Counted from the first letter of the stretch, positions 34,301 through 47,164 are shown. The stretch: 64,000 bases of DNA from Pratylenchus scribneri (GCA_030063045.1 JAQSEB010000016.1:992001-1056000); one strand, 5' to 3'. The notes: generated from the sequence alone by a model not told the origin. A program made the numbers and translations.

Positions 34301-37300
34301 TTTGAAAAAAAATAAAAATTGCGAAAATTTCTAATAAGTTAATTAACAAGGCCTTGATTATAATGATATATTCTAATTTAAATAAAAAATAAAATTTTTG
34401 GTATGAATCAAAAAATGAATTCTAATTTCGAACAAAAAATTCTAATTTATAGGAAAAAAAGAATTTATTCCAAACAAAATTTCCGATTTAATGAAAATCA
34501 AAGTTTTTATTCAAATTAAAAAAATTCTACAAAATTTATGGGGATTGATAAAACTATTTAAAATGCGAATTTTTGCCTCAAGTATTGCTTCCTTAATTGC
34601 TTATTTCACCTTCATTTATTCAATAAAATATGCCTAGAAGCAAGATTTAAACGTACTTTATAAATGCTTGACTCCACACTGGAATAGAAGCTGTCACCAA
34701 TTGCAGTGCCCTTTGCCACTCGTCGAATCCGATTTCGTTTTAGACGTTGATAACGCAAGAAAAGATCGTTGCGAATTGCGTCCCGTTGTTCATGACTTGA
34801 GGCCCAAGGAAAAATGCGTAACAAAAAAGGCCAAACTTCTTTGCGTAAACTTGGGTCCATTGAAGCGAAAAAGATTGTCTAATTTTTAAAATTTTATTTT
34901 TTATTTGATTAATAGAATAATTAAACCAAAAAATAAATTTAAAATTAATTTTTTTTCCCAATATTTTTGTATTACGACATTTGCGGACTCGACATTTGAG
35001 GACAAAACGATCTGGTGCCAAAAGCGGTAAAGCTGCTGTAAAATTGTTTATGGCATTTTATTAGGCATAAAATTAGCTACAAAAGAAATCAAAAGCATGG
35101 GCCAATATTGAATATTCACCAAGATATGGCCAAAAAACCGTTGGTTTAATTCAAATTATGTTTCTAGCTGTTTTTTGACCATAATTCGGTGAATATCCAA
35201 CAAGAATGCTTTTGATATCATTTTGTAGCTAATTTATGTCTAATAAAAGCTATAAACATTGCCATAACAGCCTTACTTACCACCATTGGCCCCAGACCAT
35301 TTCATTCGCAAGTTTCGGGTCTGATAATTTCGGTTAACATTATTTTTACCTTCCGAATTGTGAATGAATCCTCAACACTTCCATCTTGGCTAATATAAGA
35401 TCGCCATAGTTCCCAGCTGAGTTGTTCGTAGAGTCCATCTTCCGGGTCCAATTCGGTTCGAGCCAAATCTCCATCGTCCGGACAAATCATCAAATGTCGG
35501 TCCGGTCCCATCACCGATGGTGACTGAAATTTTTAATTTATGTTTTAATATTAATATGGAAATTATTCTTCAAAAATCATTTCTTAGTTTGAACTTTGAA
35601 ATTTAAGATGAAAAATTAATTGACTAATATGTAGTTTGCAAAAATTTTAACTTTTTAGAAAATTTAAATATTAATTTAATGGAAAAAATTATTTTACATA
35701 AAAAATGACTGAATTTACATAAATTTTTTCGTGTCGAAAAATATAATATTTTTTAGGCCATAAAACTTGGCCATAACTAGGTATTAGGGCTCAGGGTCAG
35801 ATTCAGGGCAAGATGGGATTAGGGGCCTCGGATTAGGGAATCTTAAAGAAGTCTGATTTGGCCAAGTTATATGGCCTTAAATAAAATATTTTTCGACACG
35901 AAAGAATTTATGTAAATTCAGTCATTTTTTTTATATAAATTAATAGAGATCCTTAATTTAATCCATAATTTTTTCATCTGTTTAAACGAACATCATTTCC
36001 AGCAGATTTTGATTTCACCGCATTCCATCTCTCGAATAATGCAGCCAGCTTATCAAGTCCGGCATGATGGAAATGAAAAATTTTGTACTGGGAATCGGGA
36101 CTGGCAATAACGAGTTGACCACTGGTTCTTTCCGGATCCGAATAGAAAACACGCATAGAGCGCATTTTGCCTAAAAATAAAATTATAACAGAAACGGATT
36201 AAATTAGCATAAATATGGATATTAATATTGGAAAAAATTTCTTTTAAAATCTGTCCTTATTAAACTATACTTAAATTTATACACGTTCTCTTAAGATAAT
36301 TAATTAAATTTGTATTATAATAAATTTACATTTTATATCAGTGCATTTGTTTTTATTCTGCCAGTTAATATTCCTGTTTTTTGTATAATTCTGCCTTTTT
36401 ATAAACTCAAATTAATTTTCAGAAATAAAATTAAAGATTGTAAAACAGGCGGAATTAATTTTGAGATTTTTATACTTTTTTATATTTTTACATTTTTTTT
36501 TTAAATAAGATAATACCTAAATTAACAGAAAAAAGGGTGCATAATCCAGCTCGTCCACCTCCTCGATCTCCTACTATACCACTGCTCGATTTGGTTTTTC
36601 CAGACATTTCATTGCTTTTCGCAAATTGCACCCGTTCTTTGGCCATTGCCAATCGAGCTGATTCATTCCCGTCTCCTTCATCAACTTTTCCTTCCTCGCC
36701 TTTCAAAACTAAATTATGTTCCAGCGCAAATTGTTCAGGAATGGAGCCAAAATGGAGAGAAGCTGCATAATGTTGCCGAATTGCTTCCAACGATTGCGAT
36801 TTTGCTGAATACAAAAGGAATAATTTTAAACCCAATTAGGAAACCTTTTGCCAAATTTTCCCCATCAGATGCATCCAAATCGGCTTCACCCTCATCATCG
36901 GCTGAAGATAGGGGCCTCTCATCCCCGTCTTCTTCATCTTCCTCATCTTCACCGGAAGTGGCTCCCGAACTTTCGGACTTTAGATTAATAAAGTTTAGCA
37001 AAATTCTGAATTATTAAAAAACCTTTTCTCTGACATTCTCCTCCAGTGTATCCAGTTGATCAATTGGAGTATTCGGAATCAAGTTGATCTCCGGAATTGA
37101 GAGCTAAAAGGAATTTCAAAATTCATTATTTATTTTTTTAAATGTAATTTTTTCTATTAAGCAGGAATTTATACTTATTGTCTTAGCATATCGGATTTTT
37201 TATATTAGAAGACTACTCTCACACAGAAGACCGTCCTCGATTTTGAGGTACTATATCTCTTAGCTAATGTGAACTTTTGACATATTTTATTGCATTTCAT

Positions 37301-40300
37301 ATTTAGTGTCAGTAGGCATTAAAAAACGCTATAGTTTATTCAAAAATGTCCGCAGATAACAGAGTTCGATCCTAAATTTTGCTCATTTTTGGGTTTTCGA
37401 AGCTTATAAGCCCATGGATTTCTAATAGAAAAATATTGTATTTAGCCATTTTGGTAAGTGTTAATGACAACATTTGTCAAATATGTGACTAATCCATGGT
37501 AAATGTTTGGGCTTGCCAAATGCAAATAATTTGCATTGGACTAATTAAGTACAGTCCTTACATAAGTATATATACATATTTAAAAAGAAAGAAACAAAAT
37601 GAATAAAAACCTACTCCTTGTCCACAATTCATTGTGGCCATTAATGTGTTTGGCCTTTGACTGTTACTCCCTAATTCCGTTGTCGGTGAAAAACAACCGC
37701 TTTCGCCATTCAATTCCATGCAAATTGCCGTTGATGCCTTCGAATCAATTAGTAATGGTTGTTGCTCATCAGCGGATGTTGGCTCCGTACCGCCGCCAGT
37801 CATTGTGCTACTTTCCTGCTCATAAAAATATTTCTAATATTCGGGGAATTACATGTAATTAAAACAAAAATATTTCTAATATTCGGGCAATTTTATGAAA
37901 TTAAAGTTAAAGCTATTAACCATAGGATCATTTGGAAGAGCCATAGTAAAAACAGTTTATTTCCATATAAAAATTATAATTTTTGTTTTATTTTACTACT
38001 TTTAGTTTGTTAAAGAAATATTTAGGGATATTCCACACTAGGGTTGCGCTCCCGAGGGTCGGGGGCGAGTTGGACGGGGGCGGGGGTGATCGGGGGTGGC
38101 ACCTTCGGGGGCGGGGACGGGGGTGACCTTGACGGGGACCCCCGCGGGGATCCCCGCGGGGGTACGGGGTTGACAAAAATTTTTAAAAAAGTCCTATTTT
38201 TCAAAAAAAAAATTTCTGAAGAAAAATTTAGTAAAATTTTAATAAATTATAAGCGCAAATAAATTTTAATTCATAATTCATTCAATCTCCTCTTCAATTT
38301 CTTCCTGTTCTGGATCATTTGAATTTGTTGGTGCCAGTTACACACGGTTGGGATCATTATCATTAGCGTCTAGATCACAAGCGTCTCAGTGATTTTGAAT
38401 TTGAAGAGCCTTAGCTCATCAGTCATCAGCCAATTTACTAATTTAAATTAAATGATATAGTGCATTTAATAGCCCTAAGTATCGGTTATCAAATGATATA
38501 TTGAACATACAAAACTGTAATGGTTTGGACAAAATATGGCCCTAGATGCCTAGATACAAAAACAATTTTTCAAAATTTTTGGCCTCAACTTTGCCAAAGC
38601 TTTGAAGTTTTGAATGATCATTATACCATTGGATAGCCAAGATTTGGGACTATTAAATATATTTTAGGTCCTTTAAATTGGTTAATTGGCTGATGAGCTA
38701 AGGCTCGTCAAAATCGATGAGATTAGTGGCGAGATGCTAATGTCCCTCGCTGGTTTCACTTTACACATCATCCAAATTTGCTTTTACAAATAAAATTTGA
38801 CAGAGATTTTTTGCCGAAAAGTCTTATATAAATCTTCAATATGGCATGATATGATTAAAAGGATGTCAGATTCTTGAATAGCACCCTAAATTAACCATAG
38901 AAAGTGATTTTGTGATGTCTATTATCCATAAGAGAAGATTATCAAGAGACGCGCAGCGAAAAAATTAACTAAAAATTGCCGCGCAGCGAAAAATTTTTAA
39001 TGAAAATTTAAAAATCCTACAAAAATCTGCTAAAAATTTCCTTTCATATTGCATTTTTCTTGAAAAAGTCCGATAATATGGGGTATATGTTCACCCCCGT
39101 ACCCCCGCGGGGGTGGAGGTTCGGGGGGCGGGAGTGATCGGGGGTGGACCTTCGGGGGTGGGACGGGGGTGAAACTCAAACCCCCGCGGGGGCCCCCGTC
39201 GGGGGTGACCCCCGCGGGGACGGGGGCGCAACCCTATTCCACACTACAATATATCGTAAATCCTCACTAATATTAATAGTCAGTGTGCTAAGAGAGAGAT
39301 CGCCAAATGGGACTATTATTAGAAGTTTTCGGCTTCTATGAGAAAAGGTACCATTAGCAGAACGGAGGATTTTGGCTATTCGGGGCTTGAATATTCCATT
39401 GGAGAGGCATACACGGAAACTGTGAATATTATTATTCTGATATAATTCCAAAAAAGTATTTTTAGGATTTTCATTCTTTGGAAATTCTATCTATGTTTAT
39501 CAGTTATCACCGAATGGATATCACCCATTTTTTTCATGCGATAATTCAATTTTATTGCAGTTTTCACCAAACTTATCGGAAAGAGCTCAAAATTGGATGT
39601 TTGTAAATAAGAAGGCACCCATCAATGTCAAAGAGAAAGAAAATAAAATAAACCTCTTCTTCCTCCTCCTCTTCGCTATTAGTTCGCGGTGGTCGATTCG
39701 AACAGGAAATTTTCTTGACAAGTGAGCCACTATTTGATGATAGGCCACTTTGGTCAAGCATATCAATTGGGCGAGGCGAAACGCATCGAATGCTATAGAA
39801 AATTGAAAAAATGGGATAACGCAATATTCATAATACCGTATTTTCCCTAATGGAGGCGCCCCTCTCCAATAGTAATTAGTAACGCCATATGGAGAATCTA
39901 TGAATCTCTATAAAGCCTCACCTTGAAAATTTTTTTGGGGGAGAAAGGTGGAAAAGTTATATTTTTTTAATACCCTGACAATTATATCATTTGCAACCCC
40001 TTTATTTGACGAGAAGGAGAAAATGAAGGGCCTCCCTTTGGGGGTCATCAGGATTAGGGCTAGGTTAAATCAGGGAGAGAAATTATCCCAGCTAACCTCT
40101 AATGATAATGACACCCATTGGGGGGAGGGAGGGGCTTCAATTTTTCCCAGTTAACCAAAAAAAGTGGATAAAAGCGATATAAGTACCGAAGCCCCTTCTC
40201 GAATATAACCAACCCCATTGGAGGGTCATTGAAAATAATTCTTCGCCACTATTAGGAAAATACGGTAGTATATGGACGAACCAAATTCACAACCAACAAC

Positions 40301-41127
40301 AAATCCATTAAGGACAGCATAATAATTTAAATAATAAGAAATTCGAGGTAATTCGAAAGCATGCCGGAACTGGAACATACAAAAACAGCACATAAAATAT
40401 TCACCAAAATTAAATTATGGCGAATACCTGGTCGGATTTTTTTGCAACAGCGTGTTCGGCAACCATTGCAAAACAAGGGTAACGCCCAATTGCTCATCGT
40501 CCAAACAATGGATGGACAAATAACCGGGTGTATGAGTTGGCTCCTGCTTTTTATTAAAATTAATTTGTAAATAAATGGTGGTATTTGTTAAGTTTGTACT
40601 ATTAGGGTTGTCCAAAGTCGGTTTCGATTTAAGAAAATCAATGAAATTTCAAAACGAAATTGGGAATTTTTGCTCTTTTAAACCGAAAATAGGAGAAACC
40701 GAAGCCGAAAACCGACATTTTTTCAATAACCGAAAACCTGGTTTTCGAACAGAGAATGTCTAAAAACCGACTTTGGACAACCCTAATTTGTATCTGTTTT
40801 TTTGCTGAGAACAGAAAAAATGTTATCAGGATTAGGTTTAAGGACATTAGGGATACAAGAGATGATATCCTCTCCTTGATTGACCCTAAAAACCCCAACC
40901 CTAATTCTGTTGATGATGCCCCAAAGGGGGGACTCTTCACTTTTCTACAGTTAACCCAAAAAGCGGATACAAATTTATTAAGTATTTAAAGGCCTATTTG
41001 AATAAACCTCGGAATTCGTTGAGCCAGGAGAGGTACTCTCATGAACGCAAACATTGTTTTTGGAATAGATGACTTCGCCGTTACGGCCAAGGAAAAAGCT
41101 GCTGCCACCTATAATAAATTCGGACAT
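31328..41127 (-). CDS. TBC1D16: TBC1D16-type Rab GTPase-activating protein (808 aa, 16 exons)
   Basis: Exons 41127-41008, 40543-40428, 39792-39654, 37815-37615, 37103-37023, 36977-36845, 36804-36517, 36170-35992, 35523-35350, 34878-34657, 34199-34129, 33983-33932, 33882-33703, 33499-33380, 32222-32055 and 31510-31328 total 2427 nt in frame. The N-terminus (VIYSKNNVCVHE, HTPGYLSIH, LGVTLVLQWLPN) and central block (MRSMRVFYSDP, SPDSQYKIFHFHHAGLDKL) match the vertebrate TBC1D16 plan. The TBC domain has MDPSLRKEVWPFLLR, the arginine finger VVRTDRRN, the glutamine finger YIQGMSDL, FKREFPPKDALHIWEACW and LYQFHRLPKIPC. Both catalytic fingers are intact, so it should stimulate Rab GTP hydrolysis in membrane trafficking. 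TBC1D16 acts on Rab4A-type recycling in mammals; the substrate here is unknown. The middle is Asp/Glu-rich and low complexity. Introns carry several repeats. Confidence 0.93.
31751..31919. repeat. Foldback repeat in last TBC1D16 intron
   Basis: 'aaaatcggtttcggttttag' on the left pairs with 'aaaaccgactttgaacaacc' on the right. A related element with exact 'agggttgtccaaagtcggtt' ends lies at 40602-40787. Confidence 0.55.
32340..33300. repeat. Degenerate interspersed repeats in TBC1D16 intron
   Basis: Many loose copies of 'ttttggcactttt', 'actagaga.gatatttactttt' and 'taggaaggattg' recur every 50-80 nt across the intron between exons 14 and 15. They look like an old, decayed tandem array with no coding potential. 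Confidence 0.55.
34976..35317. repeat. Foldback element, family F2 (copy 2), in TBC1D16 intron
   Basis: Shares 'tttgcggactcgacatttga', 'aaattagctacaaaa' and 'tatggccaaaaaacc' with 8865-9207 and has the same inverted halves. Confidence 0.65.
35706..35924. repeat. Foldback element, family F1 (copy 3), in TBC1D16 intron
   Basis: Ends 'gactgaatttacataaat' and 'atttatgtaaattcagtc' are exact inverted copies, continuing through 'cgtgtcgaaaaat' and 'ggccataaaacttggcc'. The loop again has 'agggctcagggtcag...attagggg' runs. Shorter than the copies at 3090 and 9467. Confidence 0.65.
38041..39234. mobile_element. GC-ended Mutator-like non-autonomous element in TBC1D16 intron
   Basis: About 1.19 kb bounded by 'gggttgcgc' and 'gcgcaaccc', with flanking direct copies of 'tattccacacta' (38029-38040 and 39235-39246), a clear target-site duplication. 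Both ends (38041-38165 and 39095-39234) are very GC-rich, full of 'gggggtgatcgggggtgg' and 'cccgcgggg' palindromes. The middle is AT-rich and has its own inverted pair (gagccttagctcatcag near 38405, ctgatgagctaaggctc near 38690). No transposase is visible. A long duplication of 11-12 nt with GC-rich subterminal repeats suits a MULE-type MITE; the class is inferred. Confidence 0.72.
39834..40267. repeat. Terminal-inverted-repeat element in TBC1D16 intron
   Basis: Ends 'taccgtattttcc' and 'ggaaaatacggta'. Inside are 'ggaggcgcccctctccaat' and 'ggggggagggaggggcttc' motifs. Its termini resemble those of 7736-7950. Confidence 0.6.
40602..40787. repeat. Foldback element in TBC1D16 intron 1
   Basis: 'ttagggttgtccaaagtcgg' and its exact inverse 'ccgactttggacaaccctaa' bound about 185 nt of 'aaccgaaa' variants. 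A second foldback-like stretch (40788-40979, 'ttgtatctg' to 'cggatacaa') follows directly. Confidence 0.7.
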
Positions 41128-43737
41128 AATGAGAGTATTTTTATTAAAGATTTTGCTCGATGTTTAAACTTTTAACAATTATTTTCTAATCAGACACCCT
41201 CAAAATTATGTAGATTTTCGGGCTTTGTTCACATACCAGTAGGTAATATATTGGTTTATATTTTGGTAGAAAAAGTTAGAGCGAAATAGGGCATTTGGTG
41301 AATTCTATCGTTCGGATAAATCAATCATTCTTTTGGCCATAACACAAGAAGAAGCAAATAATCACGGGAAAAGCAATATATTATTCCAAAGTCTTTTATC
41401 TCCTTTAAAAAATAATCAAAATAATTTTTGGCTTTTCCTCCAAAAATTTGACTTTATTATTATTCAAAGACATATAATTTGCCTTTATAGTTCGAAATCA
41501 TAAAATCAAAAGAGGCAATATGGTAGATAGATGGCACTTTAGATTTTCAAATGGTATATTACGTTCTCTGATTGGTTAGTTCTCTTTTTTTGTTAGATAT
41601 GGCTAAAAGAATAATCGTAAGTACCCGAAAGTTCGCTAACCAAATTTTTAAAAATTTTTGTTAAAAATTTCAAATAAGTAAAGACAATTCCTAGGCCATT
41701 TTTTATTTCACGGATCTTTTCAAGCATTTATTATTTGGGATTCTTCTTGGTTGTTATACAATAAATGAAGTCAAAAGAGTTAAAAACATTCAAAATCCCC
41801 AAAAAAAATTTTCGATAATCTCAGCAGAAGAGAAACCTGTTCTCAAATTTGAAATTGCCCCTTGCGCCTTCCTCAACAAATCATTGAACCGACTGGACAT
41901 TATTATTATTCTTTGCAGCTAATGAATTCTTTTCTATATTTACATTTTTCGCTCCAATGAGTCGAGAATGTTGTTGAAATGAAAAATGAGAAAAATTTGC
42001 TGAATTGGAAAATTTTTTCACATTATAAAATTTATCAAAAATATTTTAGTAAATTATTTTTCAGGTTGCCTATTTTTTGATATTAATTTTCATTATAGCC
42101 AATTTTTCATTTGCTCTATTTGTTGGCCTTTTACTAAATTCTAAACAATGTGTTTGTCCCAATGGGCTGCTGGCCAATCGATGGCGTAAAAATGGAACCA
42201 AAAACATTATTTAAATGTTTTGAGGATATTTTAATTATATTAATGGACAGAGTAGACTATACATAAAAAATATTGTATAAAAAGTTAATTGGTTTTTACG
42301 CTTTTTCAGACAAGAATTTTGATTATTAACTGTTTTTAGAAATAATTTAATAAAATTTTTATAAATTATTTAATGGAATTTTATGCTCTATTCGATTATA
42401 TAAATAAATTATTCAAACGAGCTATCTGGGCTTTGAATATTTTCCGCCATTTCTGAGCTGGTTTAACCATCTCTTCCGGATAGCTAAATCCACCAAAAAT
42501 CTGCCAATCAATACCCCTAGAATAATCCCTTTAATGTTCATAGTGTCCTGGTGCATAAAGTCAAGAGGCTTTTGGCCATTCCGTGTTTGCATGGTTTTCC
42601 CGGGTCATTCTGCTAATTAGAATTGATTTTTGTGTACGGGCATGGTCGTTCTATTTCGCCTTTTTATTTCTCATTTTTATCCACCTTTCCTTATACTTTC
42701 TGTATTCTATGCCCTTTTATTACCTTTTTCGCGCACATTTATAGGACTAAAAGTGGAAAAACACGACGAAAGAGAAATAAAATAAAAATTACTCACGAGA
42801 AATATAATTAATAGGGGAATAATGATGAGAAAATGATAGGATCAAATTTTTCTAATGAACTATTATATTTGGCTATTATATTAGCAAATGGATTTAGAAA
42901 ATTAAAATACATTGTTTCATTCTTTCAATTCAATTTTCCATTACTATTAAATGCTCTCTTTTCAGACAATACAATCATAGTGGATAAATAATAGAAAATT
43001 GGACAATGGACATAAGGCACACCGGCTCAATAATGAGCAGAGAAAAATGGCATGAATAGGTTAAATTAAAATAAAATATAATAGGCACAAATAAAACTTC
43101 TGGAAATTTTTTTCTTTATTTTTCTTATAAATCATCCATCATCCAATGTACAGTTATCCGCTTTTACTGGTTGATTTCAGATTTTTTATTTCTTCACTAC
43201 TCCAAACTATAAAATTTTGTTTCTTTTTTATTATCTTTTAATTTCAAAAACATTTTATTCCATCAAATAACAAACACAAAGTATTCTGATTTCTTTCGAA
43301 AAATTGGAAAGGTTACTCTGTTTCGCAATTCCAATTGTAAGGAAAGCAAACTTTACAAAGGTGTACGGCTTTGTGTCACTTTTCATACCATTTAATTTTC
43401 TTTTTACAACAAATGGCATTGCTTCCTCCAATTTAATTTGTTCATAAATATATCTATCCGTTTGATAGATTTATTTTTATCAATTTTATTATATAAATTT
43501 TTTCATTCTCAATATCTTTAAATCAGATTTAGATTCATTTACTTCCAAATTCACATTAATAAACAAAAAATAAATTATAAAAAATAAATTATTAATTTGC
43601 ATATTAATTCATAAAAATTCCACAGGAAAATTCTTTGATACGAAATAAATTCAACTCCACCGAAAGAATTTTGATTAATGGCTGAACGACAAGTAAATTA
43701 ATAATAATATTAATTGGTTAAAAAATTTCTAATTAAG
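41128..43737. other. Intergenic between divergent genes
   Basis: 2.6 kb between the TBC1D16 start (minus) and the TDP-43-N/protease start (plus). AT-rich, no exon recognised. A patch at 42420-42600 is slightly GC-richer but shows no open reading frame with a motif. Confidence 0.45.
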
Positions 43738-45817
43738 ATGGTTCCGGTTGTGAAAAATTTTGAAACTCGTGAAGGACTCACTGTAAATTTTTTTAAATAA
43801 TTTTTAACTGCTCTTAATTAAAGCATTTGCCAATTTCGCCGGTGGATGGCACATTGGACGTTGAAACATTGGTTCATTTTCAAATAAAATTTCATTTAAA
43901 TTTTTTAAAATTTTAGGTTCGAGCATTCCCTGGCGCACATAGCCTGATATACAAGGACACATCAGCTGGAGGATTATATGAACTTCTGTAAATTTGAAAT
44001 AATTTACCATTAAATTTATAATTATTTTTTAGGAAGAATAATGATGGAACCAAGTATCAGCGACCAATTAATGGATGGGAAAATAAGGGTATAATCAGAG
44101 GTTTTACAATAAAAGACGCGACATTTCGGGACGAAACATTCTTGTATCGATAATAGTAAAATTGCTGTTGTATTGTTAAAGAATTTTATTAAGAACAAAA
44201 TTAACTAAAATGATATGAAAAAATGGCCAATTTTAAATATATACGGAGTTATGGCCAAAAAACTATTGGTCAAATTAAAATTTAAATCATAGCCGTTTTT
44301 GGCCATAAAACCGTAAATATTCAATATTGGACTATTTTTTGATATTATTTTGTATCTAATTTTTATTCCTACTAAAATGTTTTAACATTTTCACAACAGC
44401 GATGCCATCATATGTACTAGACTGTTTCTTCCTTGTATAGTTCCCAATTGTCGCAATAACAAATAGGGGACTTTTTGAATTTTATTTCTTTATTCATTTA
44501 GTATGTTTGGCTCTAATATCTGCTTCATTGTCGCCTCCACGTTCAAATATCATCGACAAATGGATATTCTATGCTGCTGATCAGGCTGGAAAATCGACGG
44601 TCGTGTGCGTCCATCCCCGTTATTTTATCACTTTCCGACACGGCGCACACCTTGATTGGAATCAGGTTCATGAATTGCGAATCTATCCGGCTAAATTAGA
44701 GATGGATCAACATGATGGGCATTTGGTCACCGTTGTAGACATTAACGAAGAAATGGATTTTGTGTTGCTTCGTAGCAAAGATGTTGTTGTCCAAGTAAAT
44801 TTTAATAAAATATTTTAATTTTAAAACAAATTCTTTTTTAGGAATCGCCTCGATTGGTTGACGCAGAAGAATCCGAACAATTCCTTTTGGCTGGCTTTGG
44901 TGATTGTAGAGACGGAGCGCAAGGATTGGCATACATGTATGGAAATATCTACTCACTACGTGGAATTTACGACTACATGAATGGAAAAGTTTTTGGCCCA
45001 TTTATTATGGGAACAGTTCCCAGCTCCCCCGGAGATTCGGGTAAAATTTATTACTTTCTATTAGATGGAATGAAATCAATAAAATATTTCAATAATAAAA
45101 TATGGTTTGCAATTGTCGAAAAATTTCTTCAGATAGAGATGAATTCGAGCAGAAAAATTTCATCTAGATTTTTTTGGCTCGGCCCATCCCATCAATATCT
45201 TTTTGAGAAATTCGAGATAAGGTGTAACAAAAAAAATTTTCGAAAGCTTAAAAATCTTTTAACGATTTTTTTAAATTTTTAAGTAAATTTTATAAATAGT
45301 TTTTCTTTTAGAATATTTTTAAATTTCAATTCTATTATGTTTTTAAAACAAATCTAATGTTCAGAAAAATATTCAGGAGGTGCATGTTTCAGTGCTCGAG
45401 GCTTAATCGGCATTAATTATGGGCTCACACAGTTGCCAGCAGAAACACCTCACGATATTGTTCATTCAGCAGCGGCTGTTCACAGTCCTAAGAACATTAT
45501 TTCTCCTGCACGTGATATTAAGAAGTCATTTGAGGTAATATTGGTGTGTCCGGCAAGCTTTGATCAAAAAATCTCTCTTTTTTTATTATGCTATTTAATT
45601 AAAAAGAGTAAAATAAAAAAAATTAATTTCTATATTTTTATTTTTTCAAAAAAAGAACAATTACAAAAATTTTCCGGACACCCCATATAGGTAGTTAGAA
45701 AATTAATTTTGAATGAAAAAATTCTTAATTTATATTTTTCAGCGTCATTTGCTCCTCGAAGAACCGCGTTCAGCATCAGCACCCCCTTGCATGAAAAACA
45801 AGCAATTTTATGGTTGA
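43738..45817 (+). CDS. TDP-43-type N-terminal domain fused to trypsin-like domain (314 aa)
   Basis: Exons 43738-43782, 43824-43871, 43917-43987, 44033-44088, 44502-44794, 44842-45040, 45377-45534 and 45743-45817 (945 nt) keep phase at every join. Residues 1-75 fit the TDP-43 N-terminal fold: LPISPVDGTLDVETL, RAFPGAHSLIYKD and PINGWENK match the family's 'IPSEDDGT', 'FPGACGLRYR' and 'AGWGN' positions. From about residue 95 a chymotrypsin-like serine protease pattern follows: FITFRHGAH (candidate His), EEMDFVLLRS (candidate Asp) and PGDSGGACF (Ser), then GLIGINYG. The protease exon has no in-frame ATG, so it must be internal. The join crosses a 413-nt intron with an F2-like foldback (44115-44457). 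TDP-43 N-terminal domains self-associate; here one could oligomerise a protease. No signal peptide is seen, so it is probably intracellular. Two adjacent genes, the first truncated, is the alternative. Confidence 0.68.
44115..44457. repeat. Diverged F2 foldback in intron of the fusion gene
   Basis: Contains 'gacatttcgggacgaaac', 'gagttatggccaaaaaact' and, inverted, 'gccgtttttggccataaaa' and 'gatattattttgtatctaat'. It follows the plan of 8865-9207 at lower identity. Confidence 0.5.
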
Positions 45818-46670
45818 AATTTTGCAGAGATAACGGTAAATTTTTTCCCTAAATTTTCTAATGAATTAATTTTGCAATTTTTAGGCCTGTTACATATTAT
45901 AAGTGCCTTGCCAAGAAAGAATGCAAACTTATATAAATTTAAAAAGACATTGATTTTATAAATCTCAAATTTTCTGGAAATTTTTTACTTTGTGAAATTC
46001 CTTCAAAAATTATCCAATCTCTGGAAATATTCTCAATCTTAACTTTTTTTGGTATTATTCAATTCTCGTTTTTATGCTTTATAAATTGAAATTACATTCA
46101 TTAAATATTTGAAATCTGCTTTTATATTCTCCCAGCTATGCTGGTCTTCACCTTAACCAATTATTAAATGATTTCATTTTGATAAAAAGAAAAACATTAA
46201 AATGTTTGAATAAATGAACAATTGATTTTTCACTTTTTTATATTATTTAATGTTTTGTATGATTTCAAATGAAAAATGTATAGCAAAATTCAGCTATTCT
46301 TCCCATAATAAAAAAAGCGCAAATATAACATTGAAATATTAAAAAAAAATAAATTTTCTCTCAATACAATATAGACACTATTTTATATTTTTTTTATGAT
46401 TTTCTATGATCTCAAATCGAAAATGATTAGCAAAATTCAGCTATTCTTCCCATAATAACAAAAGCGCAAATATAACATTGAAATATTAAAAAAAAATAAA
46501 TTTTCTCTCAATACAATATAGATTTATATTTATGTGATTTTCCCATCCATTTTATTAATTCCATATTTTCTCTTACTCTGAATATTCTCCGAAAAATGGC
46601 TGTCTACTGCTTGTTTAATAACTTCCCAATATTTATTGTTTGGCAAATGAAAGGGACATTTGCTTTAATG
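45818..46670. repeat. Intergenic with a direct duplication (about 85 bp, 146-bp period)
   Basis: 'attcagctattcttcccata' to 'ctctcaatacaatataga' occurs at about 46288-46376 and again at about 46434-46522, nearly identical. No gene is seen in 45818-46670. Confidence 0.7.
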
Positions 46671-46950
46671 AAAATTGAAAACGAACATTTTGGATGGATA
46701 ATTTTTATTTGGGGAATGAAGTCTGGCATAACTGGCAAAAGAATTGCATTTTGAATTTGAATGGATAATTTTGCTCATTCTGAAAGGTTATACGGATGAT
46801 ATGGGTGGATACTTTTTCAATTTGTCTGGAATTAAGTTGGCCTATCTGACAAATGAAAGGGATTTGCACTTTTGGGTGGACACTTTTTTAAATTTGTCTG
46901 GAATTAAGTTTGCCTATCTGGCAAACTAATCGCATTTTGGATGGATAATT
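46670..46950 (+). promoter_or_regulatory. Upstream imperfect tandem repeat of secreted gene 2
   Basis: Repeats of 'ggatggataatttttattt', 'gtctggaattaagtttgcc' and 'tatctggcaaa' in the same order and spacing as upstream of secreted gene 1 (3780-3990). A TATA-like 'tttataagcccatt' follows near 47070. Confidence 0.5.
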
Positions 46951-47164
46951 TTTATATCGGTGAAAATTTAGTGTAATGAGGGAAGCAATTGTTTGCAATT
47001 TGGGAAGGCCTCCGAATTTGGTAATTTTTTTATTTGATATTGGAGAAAATTTGACCAATTTGGGGGCCTTTATAAGCCCATTGTAAATTCCACAAAACCA
47101 TCATTTTCCATCCCATCCAATTAATCCTAATTCCACATTTTTATTGAATATATTTCTAAACAAA

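Noticed and set aside
36537..37017. Plus-strand Ser/Pro-rich ORFs
   Set aside because: Antisense shadows of the TBC1D16 exons at 36517-36804 and 36845-36977.
38022..38262. Gly/Arg/Pro-rich ORFs on both strands, also near 39144-39451
   Set aside because: They come from the GC-rich ends of the inserted element and have no independent support.
43804..44010. Minus-strand 68-aa ORF
   Set aside because: It lies opposite in-phase plus-strand exons 43824-43871 and 43917-43987 of the TDP-43-N fusion gene, which have better splice and domain support.
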